Below, piece by piece: positions 13,989 to 22,087 of a stretch of 22,123 nt of DNA (its first letter is position 1; the number at the start of each line of letters is the position of its first letter). Made by a program: the position numbers and the translations under genes. Source of the DNA: an uncultured bacterium (GTDB lineage Bacteria > Desulfobacterota > Desulfovibrionia > Desulfovibrionales > Desulfovibrionaceae). The stretch is taken from positions 1-22,123 of the forward strand of contig CAJMLK010000044.1 in the NCBI GenBank assembly GCA_905214305.1, in the 5' to 3' direction. The notes under the pieces are model-generated. The model did not search any database, was not told the DNA's origin, and saw only the letters and a program-made list of their open reading frames with translations.

Positions 13989-16238
13989 ATGTTACAAGAC
14001 ATTTTCACTCCCACCCGCGTCTCCTGCCAGGTGGGCGGCAAGGAAATCATCATCGAAAGCGGCCGTATGGCAAATCAGGCCCACGGTGAAGTATGGGTTC
14101 AGTGCGGCGGCACCGTGGTGCTCGTTACCGTCTGCTCCCAGCCGCTTGAATTCGACAAGGGCTTCTTTCCCCTCACTGTCGAATATTCTGAAAAAATGTA
14201 CGCCGCCGGACGTATCCCCGGCAGCTTCTTCCGCCGCGAAATCGGCCGTCCGTCCGAACGCGAAACTCTGGTTTCGCGCCTTATCGACCGCCCCATCCGC
14301 CCGCTCTTTCCCAAGGGCCTGAACGAAGACGTGCAGGTGCTTGCCAGCGTTATCTCCGCTGATCAGGAAAACGAATCCGATGTGCTGGCCCTTACCGGCG
14401 CTTCGGCGGCCCTCATGCTCTCGCCCCTGCCCTTTGAAGGCCCCGTGGCCGGTGGCCGCATTGCCCGCGTAGGCGGTCAGTTTGTGCTCAACCCCACCTT
14501 TGAGCAGCAGGCCCAGAGCGATCTCAACATCGTTTTTGCCGCCTCCGGCGACGCCCTCACCATGGTGGAAGGCGATGCCCGCTTTATTTCCGAAGATGTC
14601 ATCATCGAAGCTCTTGAATGGGGCCGCCAGCAGATTCTGCCTCTGGTGGAAATCCAGCACAGGCTGCGCGAACTTTGCGGCAAGCCCAAGATGAACTTCA
14701 CCCCCCATCAGGACGATGAAGCCCTTGTGGCCCGCGTGCACGAACTGGCCCTTGCCAACGGCATGGAAGAAGCCCTGCGCGTGCCCGAAAAAATGGCCCG
14801 CAAGGATGCCCGCAAGGCCGTGAAAGAAAAAGTGATGGAAGCCCTCAAGGCTGACGCCGCATGGGCTGAAAACGAAGTCGCCCTCAAGGCCGTGTCCGAC
14901 GTTCTGGGCGGGCTTGAAAAGAAGCTCGTGCGCGCCCGCATTGTCAACGAAGGCACGCGCATCGACGGCCGCGACACTACCACCGTGCGCCCCATCCAGA
15001 TCCAGACCGGTCTTCTGCCCCGCGCTCACGGCTCCGCCCTGTTCCGCCGCGGCGAAACCAAGTCTCTTGTGGTCGCCACCCTTGGCTCTTCCACTGACGA
15101 ACAGCGCATGGACTCCCTCACCGGCGACGTGACCAAGCGCTTTATGCTGCACTACAACTTCCCGCCCTTCTCCGTGGGCGAAGTGAAGCCCGTGCGCGTG
15201 TCCCGCCGCGAAATCGGCCACGGCGCTCTGGCGGAAAAATCGCTGCGCCCCGTGCTGCCCGCTGACGCCGACTTTCCCTTTACCCTGCGCGTAGTGGCCG
15301 AAACCATGGAATCCAACGGTTCCTCGTCCATGGCTGCCGTGTGCGGCGGTTCGCTTTCCCTTATGGATGCCGGTGTGCCTGTGAGCGCCCCGGTGGCCGG
15401 TGTGGCTATGGGCCTCATCAAGGAAGGCGACAAGTTCATTGTTCTTACCGACATTCTCGGTGATGAAGACGCCCTGGGCGACATGGACTTCAAGATCGCC
15501 GGTACTGCTGAAGGCGTCACCGGCGTGCAGATGGACATCAAGATCACGGGCCTCACCACCGAAATCATGCGCACTGCCATGCAGCAGGCCCGTGAAGGCC
15601 GCCTGCATATCCTTGAGGAAATGGCCAAGGCCATCGCCTCGCCGCGCACGGAGCTTTCACGCTACGCGCCGCAGCACGCCGAAGTGTTCGTCAATCCTGA
15701 CATCATCCGCCTGATCATCGGTCCCGGCGGCAAGAACATCAAGGCCATCACCTCGGCCACCGGCGCTTCCGTGGACATCGAAGACTCGGGCCGCGTGTCC
15801 ATCTTCGCGCCCACTGCCGAAGCTCTGGAAAAAGCCCGTGAAATGGTTTCCTACTACGACCAGCGCCCCGACATTGGCAAAAACTACAATGCCAAGGTGC
15901 GCAAAATCATGGAAATCGGCGCCATTGTCGAAGTGCTGCCCAATGTGGAAGCCCTCGTGCACGTGTCGCAGCTTGACGTGAACCGCGTGGAACAGCCCGG
16001 CGACGTTGCGCGCCTTGGCGAAGACATGGTGGTCAAGGTCATCGAGATCAACGGCGACCGCATCCGCGCCAGCCGCAAGGCCGTGCTGCTGGAAGAACAG
16101 GGCCATCCCTGGAATCCTGAAGACACCGCCCGCCCGCCGCGCTCCGACAGGGGCGACCGCGGCGACAGACGCGGCGATCGCGGCGACCGTGGCGGACGTG
16201 ACCGTCGCGACCGTAATGATCGTGGCGACAGGCGCTGA
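13989..16238 (+). CDS. pnp: Polyribonucleotide nucleotidyltransferase (PNPase)
   Basis: PNPase is a trimeric phosphorolytic 3'-to-5' exoribonuclease of mRNA decay. The ATG at 13989 follows AAAGGAA (13977-13983); 749 aa. Domains: RNase PH-like 1 (about 10-145, with FFRREIGRPSERE near 80-92), an all-helical linker (about 240-310), and RNase PH-like 2 (about 320-550), which carries the active-site motif LGDEDALGDMDF with Asp492 and Asp498 matching E. coli Asp486 and Asp492. A KH domain follows (GPGG at 578-581), then S1 (about 622-690). The last 35 residues or so are an Arg/Asp/Gly-rich tail of RGDR-like units, not part of the E. coli enzyme, which may add RNA or protein contacts. It closes the translation/RNA cluster. 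Confidence 0.98.
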   Translation: MLQDIFTPTRVSCQVGGKEIIIESGRMANQAHGEVWVQCGGTVVLVTVCSQPLEFDKGFFPLTVEYSEKMYAAGRIPGSFFRREIGRPSERETLVSRLIDRPIRPLFPKGLNEDVQVLASVISADQENESDVLALTGASAALMLSPLPFEGPVAGGRIARVGGQFVLNPTFEQQAQSDLNIVFAASGDALTMVEGDARFISEDVIIEALEWGRQQILPLVEIQHRLRELCGKPKMNFTPHQDDEALVARVHELALANGMEEALRVPEKMARKDARKAVKEKVMEALKADAAWAENEVALKAVSDVLGGLEKKLVRARIVNEGTRIDGRDTTTVRPIQIQTGLLPRAHGSALFRRGETKSLVVATLGSSTDEQRMDSLTGDVTKRFMLHYNFPPFSVGEVKPVRVSRREIGHGALAEKSLRPVLPADADFPFTLRVVAETMESNGSSSMAAVCGGSLSLMDAGVPVSAPVAGVAMGLIKEGDKFIVLTDILGDEDALGDMDFKIAGTAEGVTGVQMDIKITGLTTEIMRTAMQQAREGRLHILEEMAKAIASPRTELSRYAPQHAEVFVNPDIIRLIIGPGGKNIKAITSATGASVDIEDSGRVSIFAPTAEALEKAREMVSYYDQRPDIGKNYNAKVRKIMEIGAIVEVLPNVEALVHVSQLDVNRVEQPGDVARLGEDMVVKVIEINGDRIRASRKAVLLEEQGHPWNPEDTARPPRSDRGDRGDRRGDRGDRGGRDRRDRNDRGDRR

Positions 16239-16271
16239 CCGTCACCACCAAAGACTGAATTGAAACGGCCC

Positions 16272-16296
16272 GGCCGGGCGCAAGGCGCGTCCGGCC
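16272..16296 (+). terminator. GC-rich hairpin after pnp
   Basis: A 10-bp stem including one G-U pair (16272-16281 with 16287-16296) and a 5-nt loop lies 33 nt after the pnp stop; a 12-bp palindrome at 16268-16279 overlaps it. There is no U-tract. It may protect the pnp mRNA end or attenuate read-through into the next gene. Confidence 0.4.
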
Positions 16297-16327
16297 AGCC
16301 GCTGAAAGAGTGATAAAGGAAATTCCC

Positions 16328-17281
16328 ATGTCCAAAAAGAACAAAAGCGGCGAGCCTGAAACCGCTGACAAGGAAAATTCCGTGAAGCAGCACGCCGCTG
16401 ACGGGGCAGAAGCTCAAGACCACGCCGAGGACAACGCCCGCATACACCATGAAGCCCTGGGCGATGCCTGGGTCGTGCTGACGGGCCGCAACCCGGCAGA
16501 AATCATGGGCCAGATTGTGGGCACTGTCCTGCACGAAGGCGGTACGCGCCCTTCGTGGCAGTGGAAGCACGGCGGCAAAGACCATATCATGATGGCCTGG
16601 CCGCAGGATCAGCCTGTGCGCGCTTCTGTTCTGATGGTAGGAGAGGAAGGCGAAAAGCTGAATCCTGTTTCTGCCGTTCCCCTGCTGGACGGCCTGCCCA
16701 ACGACCTTACGGTGGAGGGCGTCTTTCCCTGGCAGAGCGGCCTTGGGGCCAACGTGGCGGTAAGCATGATCGAGGGCAAGAACCCCATGTGGTTTTTCGA
16801 CCCCCTTTATGGCCGCGACAAGAACGACCTCACCCCGGAGATCACCCACACCTTTCTGCTGGCCGGTCTGGCCTTTGCCGTACGCAAGGCCCTGCTGGAC
16901 CACATGACCATCACCCAGGGGCCGCAGTACGAAGCCCACGCCGAGGCATGGCTTGAGGCCAATCCCGGCAAGGGACGTCTGGACGTGCCGCCCCTTCAGG
17001 TGGATGTGAGCGATCGTCACATGATCATGCCCGGCCGCAATTTTTGCGAATACCAGATGCGCGCCGTTATCGAAGAAGTGCAGGACTATCAGCTGGAGCA
17101 AATGCCCGTCAAAGCCCTGTACGTTACCTTTCCCTTTGAAAACCGCCCGTCCATGCGCCTTGTCATCTATGCGTCAAAGATGACCCTGGGCGACTTTGAA
17201 CCTGAGGCGGGGCAGGCCATTGATGCCTACATCTGGCTTCAGGGCCGTGTCATCGACTTTGACCAGGGCCCGCAACAGTAG
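16328..17281 (+). CDS. Conserved-looking cytosolic protein of unknown function
   Basis: I do not recognise this gene. The ATG at 16328 follows AAAGGA with good spacing and gives 317 aa; an ATG at 16310 in the same frame is less likely. Residues 1-45 or so are charged and probably disordered (Lys/Glu/Ala/His). The rest looks like a soluble mixed alpha/beta fold: no signal peptide, membrane helix or known catalytic motif is evident. Recognisable landmarks for a search are WQWKHGGKDHIMMAWP, NPMWFFDPLYGRDKNDL, and a C-terminal IDAYIWLQGRVIDFDQG. Codon use and GC content match its neighbours, so it looks native. It lies 90 nt after pnp and 123 nt before the NfeD gene, all co-directional, so it could belong to either transcript. 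Confidence 0.8.
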   Translation: MSKKNKSGEPETADKENSVKQHAADGAEAQDHAEDNARIHHEALGDAWVVLTGRNPAEIMGQIVGTVLHEGGTRPSWQWKHGGKDHIMMAWPQDQPVRASVLMVGEEGEKLNPVSAVPLLDGLPNDLTVEGVFPWQSGLGANVAVSMIEGKNPMWFFDPLYGRDKNDLTPEITHTFLLAGLAFAVRKALLDHMTITQGPQYEAHAEAWLEANPGKGRLDVPPLQVDVSDRHMIMPGRNFCEYQMRAVIEEVQDYQLEQMPVKALYVTFPFENRPSMRLVIYASKMTLGDFEPEAGQAIDAYIWLQGRVIDFDQGPQQ

Positions 17282-17301
17282 CGGCCCAACGGTTTTACAC
17301 G

Positions 17302-17343
17302 GCATGGCGGGGGCCTGCCCCGCAGGCAGCGCCTCCGCCATGC
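17302..17343 (+). terminator. Nested hairpin between unknown gene and nfeD
   Basis: An outer 9-bp stem (17302-17310 with 17335-17343) encloses a 6-bp stem GCCTGC/GCAGGC (17313-17318 with 17322-17327). It starts 20 nt after the upstream stop. There is no U-tract; it is probably a stabilising or rho-assisted 3' structure. Confidence 0.4.
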
Positions 17344-17404
17344 AAGACAGAAAAAACAGCGGCACACCGCCCCGGCGCACACGGCTGGCCGCACGGAAGA
17401 CATT

Positions 17405-17881
17405 ATGAACGCGCCTTTGCTCTGGTTTATTCTGGGGGCGGCCTTTTTTGTGGCCGAACTCATGACCCCGGCCATGGTCCTGCTTTTCTTCGGTGTGGGC
17501 GCATGGGCAGCGGCTCTGGCCGCCCTTATGGGCCTGGGCTTCGCCTGGCAGCTCATTACCTTTATCTGCCTTTCCCTTCTTACCCTGCTCTTTCTGCGCC
17601 GCCGCCTGCGCGCGGTTTTTGGCGGACGCGCCCACCGCGTACCTGCCGGAAACTGCAACGGCCACGGTGAGGAATCCTGCACCACACATCCCCTGGCAGG
17701 CCGACAGGGCGTCATCAGCAAGGTTGTTTACCCGGGCAAGATCGGAGAAGTCAGCATTGACGGCAGCTTCTGGCGCGCCACAGCCCACGAAAAGCTGACG
17801 GAAGGCAGCCCGGTGCGCGTTCAGGGGGCCGACCCCGCCGATGCGCTGGTTCTGCACGTCATCCCGGTAACGAAATCCTGA
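17405..17881 (+). CDS. Short-form NfeD family membrane protein
   Basis: Membrane protein of the NfeD family (short form without the protease domain), which partners with slipin/SPFH proteins in the cytoplasmic membrane; in E. coli the pair is YbbJ with QmcA. The ATG at 17405 is preceded by GGAAGA; 158 aa is typical. Two to three hydrophobic helices occupy about 4-64, ending in a positively charged stretch (RRRLR). A soluble OB-fold-like domain spans about 95-155, with GRQGVISKVVYPGKIGEVSI and a late VRVQGADPADALVLHV. The gene is followed by the slipin gene on the same strand, 210 nt away. Its precise role (membrane quality control or microdomain organisation) is inferred from the family. Confidence 0.87.
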   Translation: MNAPLLWFILGAAFFVAELMTPAMVLLFFGVGAWAAALAALMGLGFAWQLITFICLSLLTLLFLRRRLRAVFGGRAHRVPAGNCNGHGEESCTTHPLAGRQGVISKVVYPGKIGEVSIDGSFWRATAHEKLTEGSPVRVQGADPADALVLHVIPVTKS

Positions 17882-18091
17882 ACCGCAAACCCGCAACACG
17901 ATTTCAGGCAACCATAAAGGTCGCCGACCCACTGGGCACATGTACGGGCAAGCGACGCGCATTCCCGGCACAAGCGCCCCGGCGGGCCACCCTGCGGCCC
18001 GCACAGCACCATTCCGCGCTCCATGCAGGGCCGCCACGCCTGCAATCACCACGCGCAAAGCGCAGCGCATATAAGCATCTACGAGGTATAT

Positions 18092-19045
18092 ATGGAACTA
18101 ATTAACAGTTTCGGTTGGCTCATCCTGTTGGCCGTATTGGTTATCATCATTCTCATCAAAACGGCCGTGGTGGTTCCCAACCAGTCGGCCTTCGTTGTGG
18201 AGCGTCTCGGCAAATTCAGCAAGGTGCTCTACGCGGGCTTTCACATTCTTGTGCCCTTTGTGGATGTCATCTCCTACAAGCGCAGCCTCAAGGAGCAGGT
18301 GCTGGACGTTCCCAAGCAGACCTGCATCACCCGCGACAACGTGAGCGTGGACATCGACGGCGTGCTCTACCTCCAGATCATTACCCCCGAAAAATCCGCC
18401 TATGGCATCTCGGATTACGAATGGGGGGCCATCCAGCTTGCGCAGACCTCGCTGCGTTCTGTCATAGGCACGCTGGAACTTGACCGCACCTTTGAAGAGC
18501 GCAACCGCATCAATCAGGATGTGGTGGAAGCCCTCGATGCCGCCACCTCCCCCTGGGGCGTCAAGGTGCTGCGCTACGAAATCCGCGACATCACGCCGCC
18601 CATCACTGTCATGGAAGCCATGGAAAAGCAGATGCGCGCCGAACGCGAAAAACGCGCCGCCATTGCCCAGTCCGAAGGCGAAATGCAGTCGCGCATCAAC
18701 CTGGCTGAAGGCGCAAAGGCAGCAGCCATTGCCCAGTCCGAAGGCGAAAAGCAGGCCATTATCAATCAGGCCGAAGGCGAAGCCGCGCAAATCCGCACTG
18801 TGGCGCAGGCCACAGCCGAGGGCCTGCGCATTGTGGGCGAGCCGCTGGGCAACGACAGCGTAGCCGCCGCCCAGCTGCGTCTGGCAGAAGCCTACATCAC
18901 CCAGTTCGGCCATATCGCCAAGCAGGGCAACAGCCTGATCATTCCGGCCGACATTGCCGATACGGCGGGCATGGTGGCTGCGGTCAGCAAGATCATCAAG
19001 CCCGGTGAAGGACTGAGCAAAAACGTCAGCCGTCCCCAGGGCTAG
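18092..19045 (+). CDS. Slipin/paraslipin, SPFH (band 7) membrane protein
   Basis: Membrane-anchored SPFH protein forming large oligomers in the cytoplasmic membrane, similar to E. coli QmcA. The ATG at 18092 follows GAGGT at 18083-18087, giving 317 aa; the frame is open to 18023 without homology. One N-terminal membrane helix (about 8-24) is followed by the PHB domain (about 25-175), with VERLGKFSKVLYAGFHILVP, EQVLDVPKQ, TLELD and the typical WGVKVLRYEIRDITPP. A coiled coil (about 175-245) contains two AIAQSEGE repeats that are also repeated in the DNA (near 18660 and 18724). The C-terminus includes SLIIPADIAD. The upstream NfeD gene supports the assignment. Function in membrane microdomains or protease control is inferred. 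Confidence 0.93.
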   Translation: MELINSFGWLILLAVLVIIILIKTAVVVPNQSAFVVERLGKFSKVLYAGFHILVPFVDVISYKRSLKEQVLDVPKQTCITRDNVSVDIDGVLYLQIITPEKSAYGISDYEWGAIQLAQTSLRSVIGTLELDRTFEERNRINQDVVEALDAATSPWGVKVLRYEIRDITPPITVMEAMEKQMRAEREKRAAIAQSEGEMQSRINLAEGAKAAAIAQSEGEKQAIINQAEGEAAQIRTVAQATAEGLRIVGEPLGNDSVAAAQLRLAEAYITQFGHIAKQGNSLIIPADIADTAGMVAAVSKIIKPGEGLSKNVSRPQG

Positions 19046-19156
19046 CGCGGTTCAGCCCCAACTGACGGCGGGAACTGCAATAGAGCAGCGTCAAAGTGAA
19101 ATTGCTCTGATACGCTGCCGTTCCGCAGGCAGTGGGGACTGAAAGAGCACTCCCCT

Positions 19157-19196
19157 CCTGTTTCTCGACAGATGGTGTCTGCCCGCCGAGAACAGG
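19157..19196 (+). other. Imperfect inverted repeat after slipin gene
   Basis: A 10-bp stem with one bulge (19157-19167 with 19187-19196) encloses a small CAGA/TCTG helix. It lies between slipin and the stronger hairpin at 19205 and may be part of the slipin mRNA 3' end. Just upstream, near 19083-19117, AGAGCA/TGCTCT and GCAGCGT/ACGCTGC form two overlapping, mutually exclusive helices. Confidence 0.35.
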
Positions 19197-19204
19197 CAAA
19201 AAAT

Positions 19205-19254
19205 ACGATAACGGCCCCTCTGCTCGCAAAAACGGGCAGAGGGGCCGTTATCGT
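19205..19254 (-). terminator. Strong 22-pair hairpin, terminator for glsA (convergent region)
   Basis: Bases 19205-19223 and 19236-19254 are perfect reverse complements (19 bp), extended by TCG/CGG (one T-G pair) to a 6-nt loop CAAAAA. In the minus-strand transcript the stem is followed by ATTTTTTG, a good U-tract, so it best fits termination of the antiporter-glsA transcript. It may also block plus-strand read-through from slipin. Confidence 0.7.
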
Positions 19255-19262
19255 CTGATAGC

Positions 19263-19383
19263 GCATTTAACACTTGAAATGCTCGCTTACGGCAGGCAAA
19301 AGCCTGCTTTCTCGCATTTCGTGGCAAGGATTTTCAAGAAAATCCTTGCAGAGCAGTTAACTCATTTCATTCGTTAATTGTTC
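19263..19383 (+). repeat. Structured intergenic repeat, copy B
   Basis: Second copy of the element at 2526-2646, same orientation, offset 16737 bp. Differences inside the paired region are at 19308, 19378 and 19381 (C in copy A, T here). Each falls opposite a G in a stem, leaving a G-U pair in plus-strand RNA. As in copy A, a GC-rich hairpin ends 8-9 nt before it, and it lies between the 3' ends of convergent genes. Confidence 0.85.
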
Positions 19384-19514
19384 CAGCCCTGCCGGTTGAC
19401 AGCAGTGCCTGTGCCATGCCGGGCACACAGGTCACGCTGATGCTGCCGCCTGCACCGGGCCTCGCGGCCCCACAATCACGGCGCACAACAGCCACGGAGA
19501 CAGTCCGGAACCGA

Positions 19515-19547
19515 GCGGCCCACCCGGCACAAGGCAAGGTGGGCCGC
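19515..19547. terminator. 10-bp hairpin near the 3' end of glsA
   Basis: GCGGCCCACC (19515-19524) pairs with GGTGGGCCGC (19538-19547) around a 13-nt loop, 52 nt beyond the glsA stop on the minus strand. There is no U-tract. The rest of 19384-19599 shows no gene. Confidence 0.4.
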
Positions 19548-19599
19548 AACAGCCTGCGCCGGGCTACAGGCGCGCCCGGCGGGGCATGAGACATGCCAA

Positions 19600-20532
19600 T
19601 CAGGCTTTGTAAAGATTATACCCCAGTTCTCCGGCAACAAAGGCCGCCATCTTTTGTCCGCGTACGCTGTTGCCCACACTGTCCAGAGGCGGTGAAAATG
19701 CCGCAATCGCCAGCACCCCCGGCACAATCGTCAATATGCCGCCTCCAACGCCGCTCTTGCCCGGCAGCCCCACCCTGTAGGCCCAGTCACCCGAACTGTC
19801 ATACATGCCTTCCATCGTCATTTCAGCCATGATGCAGGGGCAGTGCTCCGGCCTGAGCACCTGTTCTCCGGTAACGGGATTACGCCCGCGCGCGGCGATG
19901 GTCGCGCCGATGGTGGCAAGTTCAACGGTATTGAGCAGGGTCGAGCACTGGCGTGTGTAGACATCGCAGGCTTCCATAGGGTCACAGTACATGTAGCCTG
20001 CGGAATACAGCAGCCAGGCAATGCCGCGATTATGAAAGTTCGTGGTCTGCTCCGACTGGTTCAGCTCGTCAGAGATGGCTATTTCCTTTGAACCGAGCCT
20101 GCGCTGCATGTCCAGTATGCGTTGCCAGCGTTCTTCGGTGGAATGCGCCTTCACAAGGCTGGCCGAGGCCATTGCCCCGGCGTTGACCAGCGGCGAAAGC
20201 GGCTTGTCGCCGTGCAGCTCCAGCGCCATGACCGAGTTGAACGGCAGGCCCGTTGGGCTGGTTCCGATTTTTTCCTGCACAGCCTGCGGGCCAAAGTCTT
20301 CCAGCGCCAGAGCCAGCGTGCAGACCTTGGAAATGGATTCAATGGCAAAGCGGTAGTCCGCATCACCGGCCGCCGCGGTTTGCCCCTGCGCCGTCACAAC
20401 GGCCACGGCCGCGAGGTCGCTGGGGATATTCGCCAGAAAGGGGATATAGTCGGCATTGGCCCCGCCCGGGGCCTTGCTGAATTGCGCGTGGGCGCTGTTC
20501 ACCACAGACTGGATATTTGCAATGTCAGGCAT
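19600..20532 (-). CDS. glsA: Glutaminase (serine-dependent, GlsA type)
   Basis: Hydrolyses L-glutamine to glutamate and ammonia in the cytoplasm. The ATG at 20532 follows AAGGAAAA and gives 310 aa, the family length. The key residues fall at the same numbers as in characterised bacterial glutaminases: Ser66 with Lys69 (SISK), Asn117, Glu161, Asn168, Tyr192, Tyr244 and Val262 (in SGVGGGI), which both confirms the start and predicts an active enzyme. The upstream co-directional gene is an amino-acid antiporter/permease 84 nt away. Such pairs support acid resistance: glutamine enters, ammonia released from it consumes protons, and glutamate leaves. A hairpin (20546-20584) directly precedes the ribosome site and may control translation. 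The physiological role is inferred. Confidence 0.96.
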   Translation of the reverse strand: MPDIANIQSVVNSAHAQFSKAPGGANADYIPFLANIPSDLAAVAVVTAQGQTAAAGDADYRFAIESISKVCTLALALEDFGPQAVQEKIGTSPTGLPFNSVMALELHGDKPLSPLVNAGAMASASLVKAHSTEERWQRILDMQRRLGSKEIAISDELNQSEQTTNFHNRGIAWLLYSAGYMYCDPMEACDVYTRQCSTLLNTVELATIGATIAARGRNPVTGEQVLRPEHCPCIMAEMTMEGMYDSSGDWAYRVGLPGKSGVGGGILTIVPGVLAIAAFSPPLDSVGNSVRGQKMAAFVAGELGYNLYKA

Positions 20533-20545
20533 GGTGTTTTCCTTT

Positions 20546-20584
20546 TGATAAAGCCGCAATAGCTGAGCTATCACGGCTTTATCA
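20546..20584 (-). promoter_or_regulatory. Hairpin immediately upstream of the glsA ribosome site
   Basis: An 11-bp stem (20546-20556 with 20574-20584), a symmetric internal loop, and an inner ATAGC/GCTAT helix (20559-20563 with 20567-20571) with a TGA loop. In the mRNA the stem ends right at the AAAAGGAAA ribosome site. It could set relative expression of antiporter and glutaminase by stabilising the processed glsA mRNA or limiting initiation. Confidence 0.5.
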
Positions 20585-20616
20585 TAAACAGTCATGTTGT
20601 CATGAAACCCCGGACA

Positions 20617-22062
20617 CTAGCTTCCGGCCTGCGTTCCGGCCGGCGGCTGTGCAGGGGCCTGCACCTGAGCCTTTTCCTTTTCCCAGGTGAACGGTTCAAA
20701 GTCTGAATCGGGATCGCGCCATTCGGGCTTGCGCAGGGCGAAGATCGTCAGCGGAATCGCCACAAAGATGACTACCAGCACGATGAGGTACATCATGTAG
20801 GTTTCAGGGCTGCCGATGGAAATCTGGCTCGGCGGCACAAAGCTGAGCGCAAAGGCCAGCATTGAACCGAGAAAACCCAGACTGGCCCACAGATACATAC
20901 CGGGAACCCGGTAAGGCCGCGGGCGTGTGGGCTGGCTCAGTCGCAGGCGGATGCCGCTGGCGAACATGAGCATGTACATGACCAGATACAGAATGACCGT
21001 AAGCTGCGACAATATCTGAAAGGCTGCCTGCACCGAGGGCATGACCACAAAGGTGATGGACAGGATGGTAACAACCACCGCCTGCACGATCATGAGATGA
21101 CTGCCCATGCCGAAACGGTTGGTCTTCTGGAACCAGCGGGGCAGATACCCGGCCTTGGCAACAGCCAGCACACCGGTATTGGGGCCGGCAATCCAGGTGA
21201 CCACGCCACCCAGCACGCCAAAAGCCAGCATGACGGCCAGCACGGAGCCAAGCCATTCGGCATTGATCCACTTGAAGAGCAGGTCATAGGCCATGAGCAG
21301 GCTCTGGGTAAGGTTGATGTCCTGCTTGGGAACCACAAAGGCGATGCCAAGGGTGCTCAGCAGGAAGATGGCTACCGTGCCCACCGAGGCGATGGTGATG
21401 GCTATGGGATACTTTTTGGTGGGATTATCCATGTCCTTGACGTGTACGGCGTTCATTTCCATACCCGCGTAGGCCAGGAAGATGCTGGCCGCAAGAACGA
21501 TGTTGCTGAAGTTGGTAAAGTCGGGAATCAGCGCCCCCCAGCTCAGTTCAATCAACGGCGGCTTGCCGCTGCAGAAAAGATAGGCGAAGCCCAGCACAAC
21601 CACGACCCCGGCGGGGATGATCGTGCCCACGATACCGCACCATTTTGACACCCGCGCAAATATGCCGACCCCACGCAGGGCAATGAACACCGAAACCCAG
21701 TATACAATCAGCACAAAGCTCGTGATGTACCATTTGTTGGCCGCAATGGTTTCGGCCATGCTCACATTGGGATCCATAAAGGCGATGGACACGGCCCCGA
21801 AGGTCAGCACCGTGGGAAAGTAGGGGATGACCTCGATCCACAGCATTGCCATGGCCAAAAAGCCCCAGCGCGGCCCGAACGCCTCGCTGACCCATCGAAA
21901 AACACCACCCTTCTCCGGGTAGGTGGTTGCCAGCTCGGCGGCCACCAGCGCCATGGGCACCAGAAAAACCAGAGCTGCAAACGCATAGTAAAAAATTGCG
22001 CCCAATCCGTATTCCGCTTCGGAAGGGAGAAAGCGCAGGCTGACGACCGCAGTGATATTCAT
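20617..22062 (-). CDS. APC-superfamily amino-acid antiporter/permease (GadC-like), N-terminus apparently short
   Basis: Polytopic membrane transporter of the amino acid-polyamine-organocation superfamily, resembling glutamate/GABA-type antiporters. From the ATG at 22062 it has 481 aa with about 11-12 hydrophobic helices. Early landmarks are FLVPMALVAAELATTYPEKG (33-52), GVFRWVSEAFGPRWGFLAMA and, mid-protein, FLAYAGMEMNAVHVKDMDNP. The C-terminal tail (WEKEKAQVQAPAQ...) is hydrophilic. Related proteins normally have about 20 more residues supplying the first half of helix 1 before NITAVVSLR-like sequence. Here a TGA stop lies in frame 7-9 nt upstream and no good ribosome site is seen, so the 5' end may be truncated, frameshifted or mis-sequenced. 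It is followed by glsA, so glutamine/glutamate exchange is the likely job; the substrate is not proven. Confidence 0.85.
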   Translation of the reverse strand: MNITAVVSLRFLPSEAEYGLGAIFYYAFAALVFLVPMALVAAELATTYPEKGGVFRWVSEAFGPRWGFLAMAMLWIEVIPYFPTVLTFGAVSIAFMDPNVSMAETIAANKWYITSFVLIVYWVSVFIALRGVGIFARVSKWCGIVGTIIPAGVVVVLGFAYLFCSGKPPLIELSWGALIPDFTNFSNIVLAASIFLAYAGMEMNAVHVKDMDNPTKKYPIAITIASVGTVAIFLLSTLGIAFVVPKQDINLTQSLLMAYDLLFKWINAEWLGSVLAVMLAFGVLGGVVTWIAGPNTGVLAVAKAGYLPRWFQKTNRFGMGSHLMIVQAVVVTILSITFVVMPSVQAAFQILSQLTVILYLVMYMLMFASGIRLRLSQPTRPRPYRVPGMYLWASLGFLGSMLAFALSFVPPSQISIGSPETYMMYLIVLVVIFVAIPLTIFALRKPEWRDPDSDFEPFTWEKEKAQVQAPAQPPAGTQAGS

Positions 22063-22087
22063 GATGACTCAATGTTGTCCGGTTAAG

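Noticed and set aside
13992..15608. 538-codon open frame antisense to pnp
   Set aside because: A shadow of pnp, whose domains and active-site residues are all present in the plus frame.
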